Source of the DNA: a virus | Virus record (IMG/VR): IMGVR_UViG_3300007352_000148 | Coordinates: 1-46,195 of that record | Reading direction: 5' to 3' (one strand) | Length of the DNA: 46,195 nt | Part shown: piece after piece, positions 38,260 through 46,044 of the stretch | How the letters are laid out: each line of letters begins with the position of its first letter | Numbering within the stretch: position 1 is the stretch's first letter | Program-made: the position numbers and the translations under genes | The notes under the pieces: model-generated | The model's input: only the letters and a program-made list of their open reading frames with translations | What the model was told of the DNA's origin: nothing | Database searches by the model: none

Positions 38260-39232
38260 GGCCCCGGCAAAGCCCGGGAACGTACCGGCAACACAAAAGG
38301 CAGCAGCCCCGACAATTTCGGGCACATCCAAGAGCATCACCGATATGGTTGAGTCCAGCATCAGCCAGATGGTCATGGCCGGGAAACTCGTTCTCCCTCC
38401 CGATTACGCAGTGGCGAACGCCCTCAAATCGGCCTACCTGATGCTCCAGACGGTGGAAAATCGGGATCACAAGAAGGCCCTTGAGGTTTGCACCAGGGAG
38501 AGCGTGGCAAACGCTCTACTGGATATGGTGGTGCAGGGCCTGAACGTCGGCAAGGACCAGGGATATTTTATCGTCTTCGGCAACCAACTGGTGTTTATGC
38601 GCTCTTACATGGGCGCCATGGCCGTCGTAAAGATGGTCAACCCGGCCGTTAAGGACTTCGCCTTTGCCGTGGTATATGAGGGAGACGTGTTTAAATACTC
38701 CCTCAAGAACGGTCAAAAAACCGTCGTGCAGCACGAGCAGGAACTGGCAAATATCGACAAGGCCAATATTCTCGCGGCCTATGCCATCGCCCTAGACAAA
38801 GACAACAACCCGATCAGGACCGAGATTTCCACGATCGACGAGATCCATCAGGCATGGAAGCAGTCCAGAAACAACCCGTTTGATGATAAGGGCGATGTTA
38901 AGGAATCGAGCACGCACGGCAAATTCGCGTCAGACATGGCCCAAAAAACCGTGATCAATAAACTGTGCAAGTTCATTATCAACTCATCATCCGACAACAC
39001 CCTGCTGAAAGAAACAGTCAACAAGACGTATGAAGTCGTGGATGCCGCCGCGGTAAAGGCGGAAATCAGCGATGCGGCAAACGCTGGTCCGGTGCTGGAA
39101 ATCCCCGCGGAGACCATCACCGAGACTGCCCAGGCAGCCGAGCAGTCAACCCAGCCCGAGAAGTCCCCGCCGCCGGCAGGAGACGGGCAGCTTCCGCTTA
39201 CGGGAGCAACGGCAAGGAAACCGGGATTTTAA
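38234..39232 (+). CDS. recT: RecT-family single-strand annealing protein
   Basis: 332 residues from the ATG preceded by AAGGAGG. PPDYAVANALKSAYLMLQ, ESVANALLDMVVQGLNVGKDQGYFI and QLVFMRSYMGAMAVVK are the conserved RecT core. The protein anneals complementary strands and is paired upstream with the SMC-like ATPase. The C-terminus is Pro/Ala-rich. Confidence 0.92.
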   Translation: MATQTATDKAPAKPGNVPATQKAAAPTISGTSKSITDMVESSISQMVMAGKLVLPPDYAVANALKSAYLMLQTVENRDHKKALEVCTRESVANALLDMVVQGLNVGKDQGYFIVFGNQLVFMRSYMGAMAVVKMVNPAVKDFAFAVVYEGDVFKYSLKNGQKTVVQHEQELANIDKANILAAYAIALDKDNNPIRTEISTIDEIHQAWKQSRNNPFDDKGDVKESSTHGKFASDMAQKTVINKLCKFIINSSSDNTLLKETVNKTYEVVDAAAVKAEISDAANAGPVLEIPAETITETAQAAEQSTQPEKSPPPAGDGQLPLTGATARKPGF

Positions 39233-39327
39233 ACCTTCGGCGAAGGGCTGCCTGACAGAAATGCAGGACAGCAGCCGATCACTCCCGGTACCGGTGTAAT
39301 CCGGACCGGGAGTTTAATAAAAAAATT
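39233..39327 (+). other. Structured spacer between recT and HNH gene
   Basis: Two hairpins: GGCTGC with GCAGCC (about 39247-39281), and CTCCCGGT with ACCGGGAG followed by TTTAATA (about 39284-39318), a terminator-like structure. It marks the left border of the HNH insertion. Confidence 0.5.
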
Positions 39328-39900
39328 ATGAATGAAATTTGGAAAGACATACCTGAGTTTGAAGGTGTTTATCAAATCTCAAATCATGGTAGATTGAAAA
39401 AACTAAAATGCGAAAGAAGACCGCATTCCTATCCTCGGATTGTATCGGTTAAAAACGGGAATGGGTGGTATCTCACGATTATTTTGCAGTTCGAAGGGAA
39501 AAAGAAAACTGCGAGAATACACCGTCTTGTGGCAGAGGCATTCATTCCTAATCCAGAAAATAAGCTAGAGGTAAACCACAAAGATACGAATAAACAAAAC
39601 AACCACTGGAGCAATTTAGAGTGGGTCAGCCGAAAAGAAAATCATGCTCATGCGGTCAAGAATACAGATATCGTAAAGGGCATGAATCATTACAACAAGT
39701 TTGTCAGGCCAAATATCATAGTGCAAGTTTCTCCTGAAGGAGATGTAATTAAAGAATTCCCAAACGCATGCGAAGCTGCGCGAACTACAGGCGTATGTAA
39801 CAGAAATATTCTCCAAGTTGCTCATAAGACGCAATATAAGCCTGGGAAAATCAGGAAGCAAGCGGGTGGTTTTATCTGGAGGTTTAAGGATGCAGTTTGA
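39328..39900 (+). mobile_element. NUMOD4/HNH/NUMOD1 homing endonuclease gene
   Basis: 190 residues. NUMOD4: WKDIPEFEGVYQISNHGR. HNH: IHRLVAEAFIPNPENKLEVN, then HKDTNKQNNHWSNLEWV. NUMOD1: PNACEAARTTGVCNRNIL. Base composition is markedly more AT-rich than the flanking genes. The last 11 bp overlap the start of the MBL gene and carry its GGAGG. Confidence 0.93.
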
Positions 39901-40595
39901 GTCATTGGCGTCATCCAGTAAAGGAAATGCTTATATCGTTACAGCGGAAGGGGCAGCGCCGTTGCTCATCGAAGCAGGTATGCCAATCCGCACTTTGAGA
40001 GAACGCCTAGGTTTTGGCGTTACGGGTCTCGCGGGGTGCCTTGTATCCCACGAGCATCTTTGACCACGCCAAAGGCGTCAAGGACTTGCTTAAAGCAGGC
40101 GTAGACTGCTGGATGAGCGCAGGGACCGCCGAGGCACTTGGAGTATTCGGCCATCACCGGCATTGCCTGCTTTTGCCTGACGATACTGCGACACTAGGAA
40201 ATGGATGGACGGTAAAGCCTTTTGATCTACAACACGACGCCTCAGAGCCGCTCGGCTTCCTCATAGGCCACAAAGATGAAAGGCTTCTGTTCGTTCCAGA
40301 TACCGCATACGTCGAGAACCGCTTCGCAGGTGTCACCCTGGCCGCGATCGAATGTAACCACGTGGAGTCCATCCTGTCGCAGAATATCGTAAGCGGCCGG
40401 GTGGATCCTTCTCTCGGGAAGCGGATACGCAGGAATCACATGAGCCTGGAAACCGCAATCGCCATGCTCAAAGCCAATGATCTGAGCAAGTGCCGGAAGA
40501 TTTTTTTGCTTCATCTCTCAGACGCTAACTCGGATGAGCAGCGCATGAAACTTGAGATCCAGCAGGCCACAGGAATACCGACTGAAATATGCTGA
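39890..40595 (+). pseudogene. Metallo-beta-lactamase-fold hydrolase, frameshifted at the active site
   Basis: N-terminal frame: SLASSSKGNAYIVTAEG, LVSHEH then CTTTGA. Removing one T from the TTT at about 40061-40063 gives SHEHL followed by DHAKGVKDLL, the HxHxDH zinc site, in the next frame, continuing HDASEPLGF, FVPDTAYV, ECNH and HLSDANSDE to 40595. About 235 residues when repaired. A real frameshift or an error in a T run. Confidence 0.75.
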
Positions 40596-40840
40596 AACTT
40601 GAATTCAACAAACCATCCATTAATTGTATGTATTTCCGGGAGAAACTTTCCGGGGTTGGGGAGAATGTCTGCATCCATAAATTCGATACTTGTACACCAG
40701 TAGACTGTGAAGATAAGGCGCCATATCCTGCAGCGGAAGATATCCGACAAGAAAATTGGAAGCGCAACTACGAAGAATGCCCAAGCATGGACTGTGAGCT
40801 ATGCGAGGATAGAGAAATCTGTGAAGGAAGTGAAGTGTAG
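40589..40840 (+). CDS. Cys-rich small protein
   Basis: 83 residues; ATG overlaps the previous stop. EECPSMDCELCEDREICEG plus Cys at 13, 28, 35 and 40. Probable metal-binding. Unknown. Confidence 0.55.
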   Translation: MLKLEFNKPSINCMYFREKLSGVGENVCIHKFDTCTPVDCEDKAPYPAAEDIRQENWKRNYEECPSMDCELCEDREICEGSEV

Positions 40841-40865
40841 AGCAGCCCGCACCACGCGGGCAGAG

Positions 40866-40893
40866 AACGCCAAGCTGACCCGCAGCCGAGGAG
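40866..40893 (+). repeat. 28-bp repeat, second copy (attC-like half site)
   Basis: Identical to 33891-33918, in the spacer between two genes and preceded by a CCCGC/GCGGG hairpin. Confidence 0.7.
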
Positions 40894-40917
40894 AAGCTAT
40901 CGGAAAGGAGAAATATC

Positions 40918-41319
40918 ATGGGCATGCCTGACAGAACGGTTGATCCGAACGGAATTGAAGAAGACGACGCATATATGACCATCTTCGAAGAGGCACGCAA
41001 GGAGAAAATGGCCGATATGGACGTATGGGTTGCCTGGAAGATGGGTCTTGCAGCATATCAGCAGGCGCGGAAACTCGACGTGAAGTTTCCACACGACACA
41101 CCGGAACCGATTGATACCCCGGACCACATGACCATCGCGGATATGAAAGTTGAAGTTGCCGACTACGAACCGCATTATAACATGATTGATGCCGAAACCA
41201 TCCGCGAATCATCATGTCCGGCTTGCAAGGGCCCGCTTATGTACCGTGGATTCAAGCATGGTGACTCATACCGTGCGTTTGCCGTATGCAAGAAATGCAA
41301 TCGAGCGGACGAATTTTAA
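40918..41319 (+). CDS. Zinc-ribbon protein
   Basis: 133 residues. AAAGGAG precedes the ATG. The acidic N-terminus has EEDDAYMTIFEEARKEK; the C-terminus has SCPACKGPLMYRGF and VCKKCNRAD, a zinc ribbon. The stop TTTTAAAGCGTCCAACGC resembles the first arm of the attC-like sites (GTCCAAC fits RYYYAAC). Confidence 0.6.
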   Translation: MGMPDRTVDPNGIEEDDAYMTIFEEARKEKMADMDVWVAWKMGLAAYQQARKLDVKFPHDTPEPIDTPDHMTIADMKVEVADYEPHYNMIDAETIRESSCPACKGPLMYRGFKHGDSYRAFAVCKKCNRADEF

Positions 41320-41465
41320 AGCGTCCAACGCGGTCGATAGGATAGATGGCGCTGAAATCGTACTGGAAAATAAAATAGCCCAGGCAATCCCCGGCCCGGA
41401 CGGGAAGTCAAGATGGACTGCCAACCCTTATGTATGGAGCATTTACTTTAAGAGAATACCTAACC
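41320..41465 (+). other. Spacer with an open frame but no start codon
   Basis: 146 bp with a protein-like frame (RIDGAEIVLENKIAQAIPG, WTANPYVWSIYFKRIP) and no ATG, GTG or TTG start of its own. It could be the decayed 5' part of a gene, or code in an out-of-frame overlap with the previous gene. Confidence 0.35.
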
Positions 41466-41807
41466 ATGACACATTTTGAAGACGGACCCGCAAAAGGGGA
41501 AACCCTGATGCTGAAACGTTCTCCCATCTTTCTCCGTGTGGTAGAAGTTAACGGACAATGGGACGCTCTTGATCAGTTGGATGACGAACCAGCCCCCCAT
41601 GAGAAGATATACGCCTATGAACGCATAGGCGAGCCCGGCATGGTGCATATCAATGCAGGGCGTAAGGGCAACAGTGGGTGGTATCCGATGGCAGCTTACC
41701 GGTTCATAACTGATCAACCAACCGATTCTGCAATGCTCGACAGCGAAGCCTGGCGGCAGTGGTGCCGGAATAGAGTAAAACCGAAATCTACAGAGGTCTT
41801 AAAATAA
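41466..41807 (+). CDS. Hypothetical protein
   Basis: 113 residues, MTHFEDGPAKGETLMLKR, a beta-rich protein with YAYERIGEPGMVHIN and SEAWRQWCRNRV. Weak ribosome-binding site. Stop overlaps next ATG (TAATG). Confidence 0.55.
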   Translation: MTHFEDGPAKGETLMLKRSPIFLRVVEVNGQWDALDQLDDEPAPHEKIYAYERIGEPGMVHINAGRKGNSGWYPMAAYRFITDQPTDSAMLDSEAWRQWCRNRVKPKSTEVLK

Positions 41808-42268
41808 TGGTCATCCTTGCCTTTCTGCAAAACATGTGGGTTCGGGAGCCCGAGAAGGTCCGGGCTTGGCTGGACAAGAATCCGCATCTCTGGAACCGTG
41901 CCGTAACCGGCTTTTTGTTCTCGGGCTGTCTGACCGGCCGGAGGATTAAAGCCTGCTTCGGTGACCTGGTCGAGAAGATGACATTCGAGGAATGTACAAG
42001 GGAGATCGCCGGCGATTCCCGAACCATCTGCCCACCGAACACCGCACACATCGAGGCTTGTATCGAGAAGTACAAACCGACGGTTGTGGTCACGTTCGGG
42101 AGGATCGCAGCTGAGGCGGTACGACCGATCTGGCATGCCTGGTCCACATTGACGCCTGAATATTTTATCGCATTGCCTCACCCAGCAGCCAGGCAGGTCG
42201 ACACGATCAGCAAACTGAAGTCTGCAGCCAATAAGATCAGGAGGCTCTGTGGAAACTACATCAGTTAG
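41807..42268 (+). CDS. Uracil-DNA-glycosylase-superfamily-like protein
   Basis: 153 residues. LAFLQNMWVREPEKVR and FLFSGCLTGRRIK open the protein, then VVVTFGRIAAEAV and IALPHPAARQ, corresponding to the UDG motif strands (GR and HPS-like). The catalytic motif A residues are not obvious, so enzymatic activity is uncertain. Widespread in phages. Confidence 0.65.
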   Translation: MVILAFLQNMWVREPEKVRAWLDKNPHLWNRAVTGFLFSGCLTGRRIKACFGDLVEKMTFEECTREIAGDSRTICPPNTAHIEACIEKYKPTVVVTFGRIAAEAVRPIWHAWSTLTPEYFIALPHPAARQVDTISKLKSAANKIRRLCGNYIS

Positions 42269-42428
42269 CGGCGAAATCAAAAAAGAAACCGACCTCGCCA
42301 TACTGTTCTTTGACGGGGAAAAGGAAGTCTGGATACCGAAATCACAGATCGAATCCCGGGTGAATTACAGCGATAGCGTGGAGATTGAGATTCCGGCCTG
42401 GTTAGCAGAAGAAAAGGAGTTGGTATGA
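42249..42428 (+). CDS. Small acidic protein
   Basis: 59 residues from a GTG preceded by GGAGG; overlaps the previous gene by 20 bp, and its stop overlaps the next start (ATGA). LAILFFDGEKEVWIPKSQI, then EIEIPAWLAEEKEL, a beta-rich acidic protein. Confidence 0.6.
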   Translation: METTSVSGEIKKETDLAILFFDGEKEVWIPKSQIESRVNYSDSVEIEIPAWLAEEKELV

Positions 42429-42823
42429 GCGACGTTATTAGAGACATTACAGATTACTCCATGAGCGAAGACTATGAACTGCTTTGGGACTTGGCACAAA
42501 AGCAGTCAGTCGTGTGCGAGGTGGACTATGATTCCAGAAACAATGATCCATCCAAACCTATCCGGGACATAGCAGCCACTCGATCTCACAAGCATCGTGA
42601 TGAAATAGTGGTCGAGGTTGAAGTCAGAGGGTACGGGTATATCTATGCCACTGATAAAGAAGATTTCCTGATGCAGTGCCGGAGATCGCGGCTGAAGTTC
42701 ATATTGCCCCACATCAGAAAAAAAGAGAGATGCATACACTACTCGTGCAGACTGTGCTTATTGGGCAGTGGTATATGCTCAGGATGCGAGGGCTGTAAAG
42801 AATATGAACCTGACGGGTTGTAA
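42425..42823 (+). CDS. Hypothetical Cys-rich protein
   Basis: 132 residues. Acidic N-terminus (YSMSEDYELLWDLAQKQ), beta region EIVVEVEVRGYGYIYATD, and a C-terminal CRLCLLGSGICSGCEGC metal-binding-like cluster. Confidence 0.55.
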   Translation: MSDVIRDITDYSMSEDYELLWDLAQKQSVVCEVDYDSRNNDPSKPIRDIAATRSHKHRDEIVVEVEVRGYGYIYATDKEDFLMQCRRSRLKFILPHIRKKERCIHYSCRLCLLGSGICSGCEGCKEYEPDGL

Positions 42824-42826
42824 TTA

Positions 42827-43096
42827 ATGGCCGCCTTCTCCAAAGATGGCTGGGTTAACCGCTTCTGGCACTGTGACGGTTGCGGGAAAGAAGGATCATG
42901 GGAAGAAGGCTGGTCATGGTACGGGTCAATCTTACATCTCGACACATGCCCGAACGATGTCCCGGTTGCCTGTTCAGATGCTTGCGCGAAGATCGTTCAG
43001 GAGAGGATCGACAGCGGCCAGTACGTTTTACCGAAACCGAAGCTGAGGAATAAGAAATACTACTCGGCAGTGGTGACGAAGAGAAAGGGGTACTGA
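42827..43096 (+). CDS. Zinc-binding protein
   Basis: 89 residues. WHCDGCGKEGSWEEG, CPNDVPVACSDACAK. A Cys4-type zinc site with Trp/Glu-rich spacer. Followed directly by the Lar-like gene (TGAATG). Confidence 0.55.
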   Translation: MAAFSKDGWVNRFWHCDGCGKEGSWEEGWSWYGSILHLDTCPNDVPVACSDACAKIVQERIDSGQYVLPKPKLRNKKYYSAVVTKRKGY

Positions 43097-43285
43097 ATGA
43101 GCGAAGAACTTAATCCAATCCCCTGCCCGTCATGCGGCGAAGATCTGGTAAAAAAAGATGACCATCACGGAGACTGGTGGGCTCACAAGAATGATCTGTC
43201 AAGCTGCATTTTTTCATTCATTCAATTGATGGATCAATCTGATGTTAAACGGTGGAATATTCGACCGACTATCCCCGGGCTCTAA
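43097..43285 (+). CDS. Lar-like zinc-ribbon protein
   Basis: 62 residues. IPCPSCGEDLVKKDDHHGDW, then VKRWNIRP at the end, like restriction-alleviation (Lar) and related small zinc proteins. It is the second Lar-like ORF in the window. The reading frame continues open for 72 codons beyond its TAA stop. Confidence 0.55.
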   Translation: MSEELNPIPCPSCGEDLVKKDDHHGDWWAHKNDLSSCIFSFIQLMDQSDVKRWNIRPTIPGL

Positions 43286-43504
43286 GTAACCCACATCCCA
43301 GAACACGATGGGGCCACAGGATTCACCCGGGGGCTCACGCTGGCCGAAGGTATGGAGTTGCTGCCGAAGTTGGTTGAATACATCCTTACCGCCGAGGGGA
43401 TGCAGTGTATAAGCGGACTGTCTGTCAATCTAGTGCTTACCCTGCCCTGCGGGGATCGCGTAGAGGTCCAGAAAGATGATATTGCAGAAAGTACCAAGAG
43501 ATAA
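43286..43504 (+). pseudogene. Open frame following an in-frame TAA, no normal start
   Basis: VTHIPEHDGATGFTRGLTL, MELLPKLVEYILTAEGMQC, LVLTLPCGDRVEV and a stop at 43502. The only ATG is at 43352, with a weak ribosome-binding site. Candidates: a decayed or non-ATG-initiated gene, or stop-codon read-through of the Lar-like protein. Confidence 0.4.
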
Positions 43505-43515
43505 GAGGAGTCATT

Positions 43516-43767
43516 ATGAGTAACGAGCAGCCGCAAAAAGTAGTGAATACTCTCCCGGCCGAGGGCCTTTGTCGACTCAGGCAGATCATAGGATACAGGG
43601 ATAAAGATTCTGGTGAATGGGTGCCAGGCTTCCTTGCTATCAAAAAAAGTGCATGGTATCGGGGGATCATAGAAGGCAAATACCCGAAGCCTGCAAAGAA
43701 GTTTGGCACTCGCTGCACTTTATGGGATGTTGATGATATCAGGAAGCTGAAAGAAAAGGCATCGTAA
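43516..43767 (+). CDS. AlpA-like DNA-binding regulator
   Basis: 83 residues. GAGGAG precedes the ATG. GLCRLRQIIGYRDKDSGEW, KKSAWYRGIIEGKYPKPAKK and LWDVDDIRKLKEKA match the AlpA/phage excisionase-like winged HTH pattern. The stop (TCGTAATGCG) starts attC-like site 4. Confidence 0.75.
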   Translation: MSNEQPQKVVNTLPAEGLCRLRQIIGYRDKDSGEWVPGFLAIKKSAWYRGIIEGKYPKPAKKFGTRCTLWDVDDIRKLKEKAS

Positions 43768-43820
43768 TGCGATACTGACCCCTGCTACTTTAGCGTGGGT
43801 GTCGAGCACTCTGGTTAGTT
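43761..43820 (+). mobile_element. attC-like site 4
   Basis: From TAATGCG in the stop to GTTAGTT. GAC-CC-GC pairs with GC-GGG-GTC around TACTTTA, with unpaired bases on the second arm, then GAGCACTCTGG-TTAG. Just past the core, GCACTCTGG (43806-43814) pairs with CCAGAGTGC (43823-43831). Confidence 0.65.
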
Positions 43821-43842
43821 TTCCAGAGTGCGGAAAGGCAGC

Positions 43843-44085
43843 ATGATAAAGATTACAGACAGACGGTCAATTTTAAAACAGGTCATCAGCGGGATTTGCT
43901 GGTCTCCGGTGGCTCTCATCGGCTTATTTATTGCTGCGCTCGTGGGCCTGATGGCATACGGTATTACAATTACCATTCTTGGCGGCGGGCTGCTTAAAGT
44001 CATTATTGGATTAGCGAAGTCTGCCGGTATTATGGCCGTGGTTTTCGGATACATCATTGCATTTATATGGTCGAACCAAAACTAA
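43843..44085 (+). CDS. Two-span membrane protein on a cassette
   Basis: 80 residues. Helices GICWSPVALIGLFIAALVGL and IMAVVFGYIIAFIW with a GITITILGGGLLKVII stretch between. AAAGG precedes the ATG. Ends AACCAAAACTAAC, exactly complementary to the cassette start 43814-43822. Confidence 0.65.
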   Translation: MIKITDRRSILKQVISGICWSPVALIGLFIAALVGLMAYGITITILGGGLLKVIIGLAKSAGIMAVVFGYIIAFIWSNQN

Positions 44086-44183
44086 CGCGAGCATGAGCCG
44101 CGTACACATTGGAGGGCAAATGAAGCATTTTATTAAAACCACAACGGAGCAGATCGGGCGACGGCTCGATGCTCTGGTTAGAA
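44077..44183 (+). mobile_element. attC-like site 5
   Basis: The clearest site. GAGCAT-GAGCCG pairs with CGGCTC-G-ATGCTC: twelve base pairs with one extra unpaired base on one arm, then TCTGGTTAG. About 60 bp of loop. Its first core AACTAAC is exactly complementary to the start of its own cassette. Confidence 0.75.
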
Positions 44184-44189
44184 TTTGTC

Positions 44190-44369
44190 ATGTTCATTGG
44201 CATTCTAAGTTTGCGAGATCGTGGATATGTCACTCATACCCATGCTATTATCCTGTTTCTGATTATCGCTGCCGATGTGGGCACATTAAGACATATCGCA
44301 CAAATTGATTTTAACGCGGCGCTGACCTGCCGCAGCGAAGCGGAGGCCAGTGTCGAGCGTCCTGGTTAG
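44190..44369 (+). CDS. Small membrane protein on a cassette
   Basis: 59 residues, MFIGILSLRDRGYVTHTHAI followed by LFLIIAADVGTL hydrophobic stretch. It reads through the following attC-like site and stops in GTTAG. No ribosome-binding site visible. Confidence 0.4.
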   Translation: MFIGILSLRDRGYVTHTHAIILFLIIAADVGTLRHIAQIDFNAALTCRSEAEASVERPG

Positions 44370-44371
44370 AA
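44306..44371 (+). mobile_element. attC-like site 6
   Basis: TTTTAACGCGG, arms CGCTGACCTGCCGC and GCGGAGGCCAGTGTCG around AGCGAA, ending TGGTTAGAA. The arms pair with one unpaired base. The core is complementary to the start of its cassette allowing a G-T pair. Confidence 0.7.
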
Positions 44372-44374
44372 TTT

Positions 44375-44998
44375 ATGCCAATGATCGCAGCACTATATGT
44401 TATGAAAAACGGCGTCTATTATGGGTTGCCCGACGTGGACCCATGGGACGCTCACCGCGACGCCCGGAAGTACGCAGGGCCTTTCCCGGTTGTCGCACAT
44501 CCGCCCTGTGAACGATGGGGCCGCTATTGGAGCGGAGGGCCGATGTTGGCAAGGACGCCGAAGGCCAAAAAAAAGGGCGACGATCAGGGATGTTTTGAGG
44601 CGGCGATAAATGCAGTACGCCGATTCGGCGGAGTCATTGAACATCCCGAGGGCAGCCACGCATGGACGGCATTCGGTTTGAACAAGCCACCGCGAACCGG
44701 GGGATGGGTGACGGCAGACTTTGAGGGCGGCTGGACATGTTGTGTCGAACAGGGACATTACGGGCACAGAGCTCGCAAGGCAACCTGGTTATATGCGCAC
44801 AGCGTAGAATTGCCGGATTTGAAGTGGGGTTCGTGCGGTAAAAAGGAACGGCTGGAAGACGGATACCATTCAACGGAAGAGCGGCGGCGGGCAGTTCGTA
44901 CCGGGATTTGCCAGAGGTTATCGAAAAACCAGCGCACCGCGACGCCGCAGGAGTTCCGGGATTTGTTGATTGGAATTGCAAAGACGGTACGGAATTAA
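44375..44998 (+). CDS. Conserved phage/cassette protein with HPPCERWG motif
   Basis: 207 residues. VVAHPPCERWGRYW, GGVIEHPEGSHAW, CCVEQGHYGHRARKATW and a C-terminal LSKNQRTATPQEFRDLL. The PPC and ATPxxFRDLL blocks recur in a family of phage proteins distantly resembling DNA methyltransferases (PPC in place of PCQ). Activity unknown. The core GTTAGAATTT starts 10 bp before the ATG. Confidence 0.7.
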   Translation: MPMIAALYVMKNGVYYGLPDVDPWDAHRDARKYAGPFPVVAHPPCERWGRYWSGGPMLARTPKAKKKGDDQGCFEAAINAVRRFGGVIEHPEGSHAWTAFGLNKPPRTGGWVTADFEGGWTCCVEQGHYGHRARKATWLYAHSVELPDLKWGSCGKKERLEDGYHSTEERRRAVRTGICQRLSKNQRTATPQEFRDLLIGIAKTVRN

Positions 44999-45059
44999 AA
45001 TTCCAACGCTTGCGTCAACCGCGAGCGAAGCGTAGACGGTTTGGACGCAATTGTTATGC
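44998..45059 (+). mobile_element. attC-like site 7
   Basis: AAATTCCAACGC (complementary to the cassette start 44365-44374, 9 of 10), arms TGCGTC-AACCG with CGGTT-TG-GACGCA, two unpaired bases on one arm, ending TTGTTATGC. Confidence 0.75.
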
Positions 45060-45081
45060 GCCATCACGGAAAAGGAGAACA

Positions 45082-45300
45082 GTGAAAACTATTATCACGA
45101 AACAACAGTTCACAGAGTTAGTGGGGATTCTGGCACTCGCAGATCATGAAATGAAAATCCTCAACACCCTAAACGATGCGGCACACGCTATCACAGGTGA
45201 AAAAGATGATTGGGGACATACGGCAGATGCGATCTGGGACGACAACCTACGAGACGCGAAAAAATTGTTGAGGAAGCTCAAAATCATCGTTAAAAAGTAA
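45082..45300 (+). CDS. Small cassette protein
   Basis: 72 residues from a GTG preceded by AAGGAG. FTELVGILALADHEMKILNT and AKKLLRKLKIIVKK, helical. Flanked by GTTATGCGC and GCGCATAAT. Confidence 0.6.
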   Translation: MKTIITKQQFTELVGILALADHEMKILNTLNDAAHAITGEKDDWGHTADAIWDDNLRDAKKLLRKLKIIVKK

Positions 45301-45366
45301 GCGCATAATGCGGCAGTTAAGCCTCGGCCCCGTCAGGGGCCGAAGGTCTTGAACTCCTGGTTCTCT
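45301..45366 (+). mobile_element. attC-like site 8
   Basis: GCGCATAATGCGGC, then GTTAAG-CC-TCGGCCCC paired with GGGGCCGA-AGG-CTTGAAC leaving one unpaired G, ending CTGGTTCTCTC. Inside the 18-bp perfect inverted repeat 45307-45324/45403-45420. Confidence 0.7.
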
Positions 45367-45420
45367 CAGCGCTGATTTATAGCGCGTTTTGAGAAGGAGT
45401 TCAGGCTTAACTGCCGCATT
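45307..45420. repeat. 114-bp imperfect palindrome / three-way structure
   Basis: Closed by AATGCGGCAGTTAAGCCT and its perfect reverse complement, with two internal stems (GGCCCC/GGGGCC and TGAACTCCT/AGGAGTTCA). The structure at 30174-30294 has the same design with an 18-bp closing stem of different sequence. Confidence 0.8.
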
Positions 45421-45470
45421 CCCTCAGCGCGGCTCATGTAAAAGGCTTTAAGCTGAAAGGAGATTACACA

Positions 45471-45617
45471 ATGGCAACGAAAATCGAAAAGGTGCTTCAA
45501 GATACAGAAAAATGGCTTGAAAAAGAAAAAACGTGGGAAGACGATTTAGACGGATTAGATGCCATAGATATAGCGAAGGCTGTAATTCATCGGATCAGAG
45601 AGCGGCTTTCAGCTTAA
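45471..45617 (+). CDS. Small cassette protein
   Basis: 48 residues, IEKVLQDTEKWLEKEKTWED, then AIDIAKAVIHRIRERL, helical. AAAGGAG precedes the ATG. Flanked by inverted repeats (TTCCCTCAGCGC ... GGCTTTAAGCTGAAAG at 45418-45459 with 45607-45646). Confidence 0.6.
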   Translation: MATKIEKVLQDTEKWLEKEKTWEDDLDGLDAIDIAKAVIHRIRERLSA

Positions 45618-45640
45618 AGCCTACCTCTAATCAGCGCTGA

Positions 45641-45696
45641 GGGAACCCGACAAAATGAGGGGTGCGGAGCATCCCGCTCGATTTTAATGGTTAGCC
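45641..45696 (+). mobile_element. attC-like site 9
   Basis: GGGAACCCGAC, then AAAAT-GAG-GGG paired with CCC-G-CTC-G-ATTTT (two unpaired G), ending ATGGTTAGCC. The sequence 45629-45647 is complementary (18 of 19) to the cassette start 45359-45377. Confidence 0.75.
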
Positions 45697-45729
45697 GCTT
45701 TCATCGGTTTAGCCAGAAAGGATACTATT

Positions 45730-46044
45730 ATGAGTTGGGGAGAAAGAAGCTGCAAGCGGCCTTGTCGTTGTCCTCAGAAATGTAAAATGGAAACGTGTAA
45801 TGTTGATTGTTCCTCGTATGAATGGGATGGTGTGACAAAACCAGATTCGGCGTCAAAAATAATGAAATATTGGCCTTGTGAATGTCCTTTTATCGTGGGG
45901 CAGAATAGGTGTCAAGTTCATGATGCTGAAGCTACATGGATAATGTTCGATACGCCATTACGGGGTTATGACAACCAGAGAGTACAGGAGGCCCTTAAAT
46001 CACTGGAAGAGCTGTGCAGGTCGGGCAAGAAGTTAAGCGGCTAA
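45730..46044 (+). CDS. Cys-rich cassette protein
   Basis: 104 residues. RSCKRPCRCPQKCKMETCNV has six Cys. AAAGGAT precedes the ATG. A central helix follows (ALKSLEELCRSGK). Probable metal binding. Its stop lies in AAGCGGCTAACC, exactly complementary to the cassette start 45689-45700. Confidence 0.6.
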   Translation: MSWGERSCKRPCRCPQKCKMETCNVDCSSYEWDGVTKPDSASKIMKYWPCECPFIVGQNRCQVHDAEATWIMFDTPLRGYDNQRVQEALKSLEELCRSGKKLSG

